From Phycisphaerae bacterium (GTDB lineage: Bacteria > Planctomycetota > Phycisphaerae > UBA1845 > Fen-1342): a DNA stretch of 7,464 nucleotides. Below are positions 5,570-7,464 of this stretch, in pieces; positions within the stretch are counted from its first letter, which is position 1, and each line of letters opens with the position of its first letter. Under the pieces are notes generated by a model that had not been told where the DNA came from, searched no databases, and worked only from the letters and a program-made list of their open reading frames with translations. The position numbers were made by a program, and so were the translations under genes. The stretch spans positions 1 to 7,464 of the forward strand of contig JAGVEP010000123.1 in the NCBI GenBank assembly GCA_020058145.1, read 5' to 3'.

Positions 5570-5613
5570 TACGCTACGCGGAGTAGGTTGGTGAATAACC
5601 CCGGGTAAGACAC
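5570..5613 (+). promoter_or_regulatory. Shared upstream element, copy B (before the radical SAM gene)
   Basis: This matches 2025-2056 over 32 ungapped bases with about six differences. It carries GCTACGCGGA, TGGTGA and TAACCC, then a CCCGGG-centred near-palindrome in place of copy A's AATCCGGATT. It also contains the inverted pair GGTT (5587-5590) and AACC (5597-5600) around GGTGAAT. A -10-like TACGCT is at the left end (TATGCT in copy A). It ends 78 bases before the radical SAM start codon. Confidence 0.55.
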
Positions 5614-5680
5614 CGTCGGCGCTAGCCTTGGAGCACGCTTGACCGAACTTCGCCAGCGCCGCGACGCATGGGCTATCGCC

Positions 5681-5686
5681 AGGAGG
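5681..5686 (+). promoter_or_regulatory. Strong Shine-Dalgarno deciding the radical SAM start
   Basis: AGGAGG lies 5 bases before ATG 5692. This selects that ATG over the in-frame ATG at 5668, which would add eight residues (MGYRQEGV) whose codons overlap the ribosome-binding site. It is the best ribosome-binding site in the window. Confidence 0.85.
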
Positions 5687-5691
5687 GTGTT

Positions 5692-7305
5692 ATGCGCATC
5701 GCGCTCGTCTCTGCGCACACGCACCCGTTCGCGCTGGGCCTGCGGTATCTGTCGGCGTACCTCAAGTCGATGGGTCACGCGGTTGAACTGCTGCTAATGG
5801 GTTCACGCTGCGACACCACGCGCCCCGACTACGCGCCCGCGGTGGTCGCCGACTTCCTTGCGTGCGTCCGTACGTGCGACCTGGTCGGCGTGAGCCTGTT
5901 GACCAACAATTTCCATCGGGCCGCGTTCCTCACTGGCGAGATCCGCCGCGCGGGCATCCGCGTCCCGATTCTCTGGGGCGGCACGCACCCGACTGTCGCA
6001 CCGGAGGAGTCGCTCGCGCTCGCGGACGCGGTCTGCATCGGCGAGGGCGAGGAGCCGCTGCTCCAGTTGGTGGAGCGTATGGACGCCGGTCATGATCCCG
6101 CCGGTATCGCGGGGTTCTGGTTCGCGGCCGGCGGCGCATTCGGCAATGCGGCGGAAATTCGCAACCCGTTGCCTCCGCTCGCGGCCGACCTCGATGATCT
6201 GCCGTTCCCGGACTGGGACCTGCAGACCCACTGGGTCGCGGGCCGGGACGGCCTCGCCCGGGCTAGGCCGGGCAACCTCCGTGGCGCGCTGACTACGCTG
6301 CGCGTGATCACCACGCGCGGCTGCCCGTTCCGCTGCACGTTCTGCAACAACGCCGCGCTCCAGAAGATCCACGCGGGCGTGGGGCCGTGGATGCGCACGC
6401 GCTCGCTAGCCAACGTGCTCGCCGAGCTGCGCCAGGCGCTGGCCTGCTTCCCGACGATCCGCGCGATCAACTTCGTCGACGACCTGTTCTTCGTGCGGAC
6501 AGTGGAGGAAATCGAGCAGTTCGCGGCGGAATACAACCGCCATGTGCGTCTGCCGCTGCAGCTCGACGCCTTCCCGAACACGGTCAGCGAGCGCAAGGTC
6601 GCCGCGCTGGCAAAAGTGCCGCTTGAGCTGATCAGCATGGGCATCGAGAGCGCGAGCGCGGACACGCTCAGCAACATCTACCGGCGGCCGACGGCGCCCC
6701 GGCGCATCGCCGCGGCGATCGACATCCTCGCCCGCCAGCGGGTCCCGGCCGAGTACCATTACATCGTCAGCAACCCGTACGAGCCCGAGCGCAACGTGAT
6801 CGAGACCATGCGGTTCATCGCCGCGCACCACCGCGGGCGGGCCGTGCTGCGCGTTTTCCCGCTGATGTTCTATCCCGGGACCCCCCTCTACGAGCGCGCC
6901 CGGGCGGACGGGCTGATCGGCACGCGCGACAGCGCCGCCTATGACTACATGGGCAGTGGCGCGCTGCAGTTCGCCAGGCACGATTACCTGGCGGTATGGC
7001 TGCGCCTCGTGTTGAACCTGCGGAACCTCGGTGTGCCGCGCGCGCTGTGCCAGCGGGTGGTCGATTTCGCGACGAGCCGCCCGGTGCGCGCGCTGCTCGA
7101 CCGCAAGTGGTTCTGCCCGGCCGTTTTCCTGGTATACCAGGCGGGGCGCAAGCTCATCCGCAACTTCGTGTACCAGCCGTTCGTCCGCCCGCTGAAGTAC
7201 CTGCGCCAGTGGCGCCCGGCCCGGCCCCGGGCTGGGGCTGGAACGCCGCGGCGCTGGAGCACGCCCGCGGAGAATCGCGCCGCCCGGCGCCGCCGCGCCG
7301 GGTAA
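5692..7305 (+). CDS. B12-binding-type radical SAM protein
   Basis: A 537-residue protein. Seen: an N-terminal cobalamin-binding-like Rossmann domain that starts MRIALVSAHTHPFALGLRYL, with DLVGVSLLTNN near residues 63-73, GGTHPTVAPEES at 96-107 and IGEGEEPL at 116-123. The radical SAM core follows: TTRGCPFRCTFCNN at 207-220, where Cys211, Cys215 and Cys218 form the CxxxCxxC site for the [4Fe-4S] cluster. INFVDDLFF and MGIESASADTL are later core strands. Known of the family: these enzymes use S-adenosylmethionine radicals, many with cobalamin, for methylation or rearrangement of lipids, cofactors and natural products. The substrate cannot be read from the sequence, and no biosynthetic neighbours are present. 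The C-terminal part (KLIRNFVYQPFVRPLKYLRQ) is followed by a tail of about 35 residues rich in Arg, Pro and Ala that looks disordered. The stop codon lies inside a GGTAAATA repeat, so the tail may be a repeat-driven extension. Confidence 0.92.
   Translation: MRIALVSAHTHPFALGLRYLSAYLKSMGHAVELLLMGSRCDTTRPDYAPAVVADFLACVRTCDLVGVSLLTNNFHRAAFLTGEIRRAGIRVPILWGGTHPTVAPEESLALADAVCIGEGEEPLLQLVERMDAGHDPAGIAGFWFAAGGAFGNAAEIRNPLPPLAADLDDLPFPDWDLQTHWVAGRDGLARARPGNLRGALTTLRVITTRGCPFRCTFCNNAALQKIHAGVGPWMRTRSLANVLAELRQALACFPTIRAINFVDDLFFVRTVEEIEQFAAEYNRHVRLPLQLDAFPNTVSERKVAALAKVPLELISMGIESASADTLSNIYRRPTAPRRIAAAIDILARQRVPAEYHYIVSNPYEPERNVIETMRFIAAHHRGRAVLRVFPLMFYPGTPLYERARADGLIGTRDSAAYDYMGSGALQFARHDYLAVWLRLVLNLRNLGVPRALCQRVVDFATSRPVRALLDRKWFCPAVFLVYQAGRKLIRNFVYQPFVRPLKYLRQWRPARPRAGAGTPRRWSTPAENRAARRRRAG
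7283..7302 (+). terminator. GC-only hairpin at the 3' end of the radical SAM gene
   Basis: CCCGGCGC (7283-7290) and GCGCCGGG (7295-7302) make a perfect 8-bp stem with the 4-base loop CGCC. It encodes the last codons and abuts the TAA stop at 7303-7305. No T-run follows (the next bases are TAAATAGG), so it could be a transcript-end stabiliser rather than an intrinsic terminator. Confidence 0.55.
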
Positions 7306-7358
7306 ATAGGTAAATGGTAAATAGTGGTAAATAGAGTGGTAAATAGGGGTAAATAGGG
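7301..7358 (+). repeat. Irregular direct-repeat cluster of GGTAAATA
   Basis: Copies of GGTAAAT(A) start at 7301, 7309, 7316, 7326, 7338 and 7348. The steps are 8, 7, 10, 12 and 10 bases because of small insertions (AGT, AGAGT, GG) between copies. The cluster is far more A/T-rich than its surroundings. The last copy runs into GGGACAGCCAC (7356-7366). From memory, 'AAAT-x-GGGACAGCCAC' wording is often found beside REP-associated tyrosine transposase genes, but none is visible before the window ends. Confidence 0.7.
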
Positions 7359-7464
7359 ACAGCCACGAATGGCATTAAGATAGCGATAATTTGTTTCCAC
7401 AAAATGAGTTACGGACGCCAGCGCGCAAGGGCTCCGGACAAGGGCGTGAGGCGGGCAATCCGCC
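7359..7464. other. Right-edge non-coding DNA
   Basis: No gene is supported on either strand. The first half is relatively AT-rich and the second returns to GC-rich DNA. GGCGG (7450-7454) and CCGCC (7460-7464) form a 5-bp stem at the very edge, so a larger inverted repeat may be cut by the window. Confidence 0.4.

Noticed and set aside
5803..6981. Minus-strand frames opposite the radical SAM gene
   Set aside because: They are shadows of a clearly conserved coding sequence and have no family features of their own.
7301..7358. GGTAAATA cluster as replication-origin iterons or a CRISPR array
   Set aside because: Spacing is irregular, the cluster is short, and no Rep or Cas gene is nearby. A simple expanded repeat explains it.
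3761..7366. GGGACAGCCAC present at both 3761-3771 and 7356-7366
   Set aside because: The first copy is coding sequence at the end of pyrC. An 11-12 base match in a 7.5-kb GC-rich window is expected by chance, and the flanks differ.

Overview
The window is GC-rich (by eye about 65% G+C) and bacterial. Short dispersed palindromes in the intergenic DNA, GC-rich hairpins close to stop codons and a decayed accessory-gene island point to a large, repeat-laden genome. Planctomycetota (for example Phycisphaerae) is my best guess from the gene types and intergenic style. No rRNA or other phylogenetic marker is present, so this is inference only.

Layout, left to right: (1) 1-71, a 28-bp direct repeat; (2) 94-1575 (+), an MBOAT-family membrane O-acyltransferase related to AlgI; (3) 1576-2125, intergenic DNA with two copies of a 22-bp palindrome, a minus-strand copy of the last ~45 codons of pyrC, a simple 'CACAGAGG'-type element and a promoter-like segment; (4) 2126-3017 (+), a compact accessory operon: intact hicB antitoxin, a 24-codon hicA stub, a DUF4160 gene and a DUF2442 gene, all overlapping or within a few bases of each other; (5) 3062-5055 (-), pyrC (dihydroorotase, apparently fully active) followed 17 bases later by a zinc-ribbon/multi-helix membrane protein gene; (6) 5112-5288 (+), the C-terminal remnant of an IS transposase lying against the pyrC 5' end; (7) 5289-5691, non-coding DNA whose right part shares an element with the hicB upstream region; (8) 5692-7305 (+), a B12-binding-type radical SAM protein with a strong Shine-Dalgarno; (9) 7301-7464, six near-copies of GGTAAATA and non-coding DNA to the window edge.

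Functionally, pyrC is the only housekeeping gene (third step of de novo pyrimidine synthesis). The MBOAT and radical SAM genes look like single-gene units, with no obvious partner inside the window. The hicB-hicA'-DUF4160-DUF2442 block is the most unusual part. A HicBA module has lost most of its toxin gene, and the surviving antitoxin gene now leads an operon with another small gene pair often found in toxin-antitoxin-like settings.

No clear undescribed system is proven here. The best leads are the remodelled toxin-antitoxin operon, the element shared upstream of hicB and the radical SAM gene, the 22-bp palindrome family (one copy encodes the end of a protein), and the duplicated pyrC 3' end.
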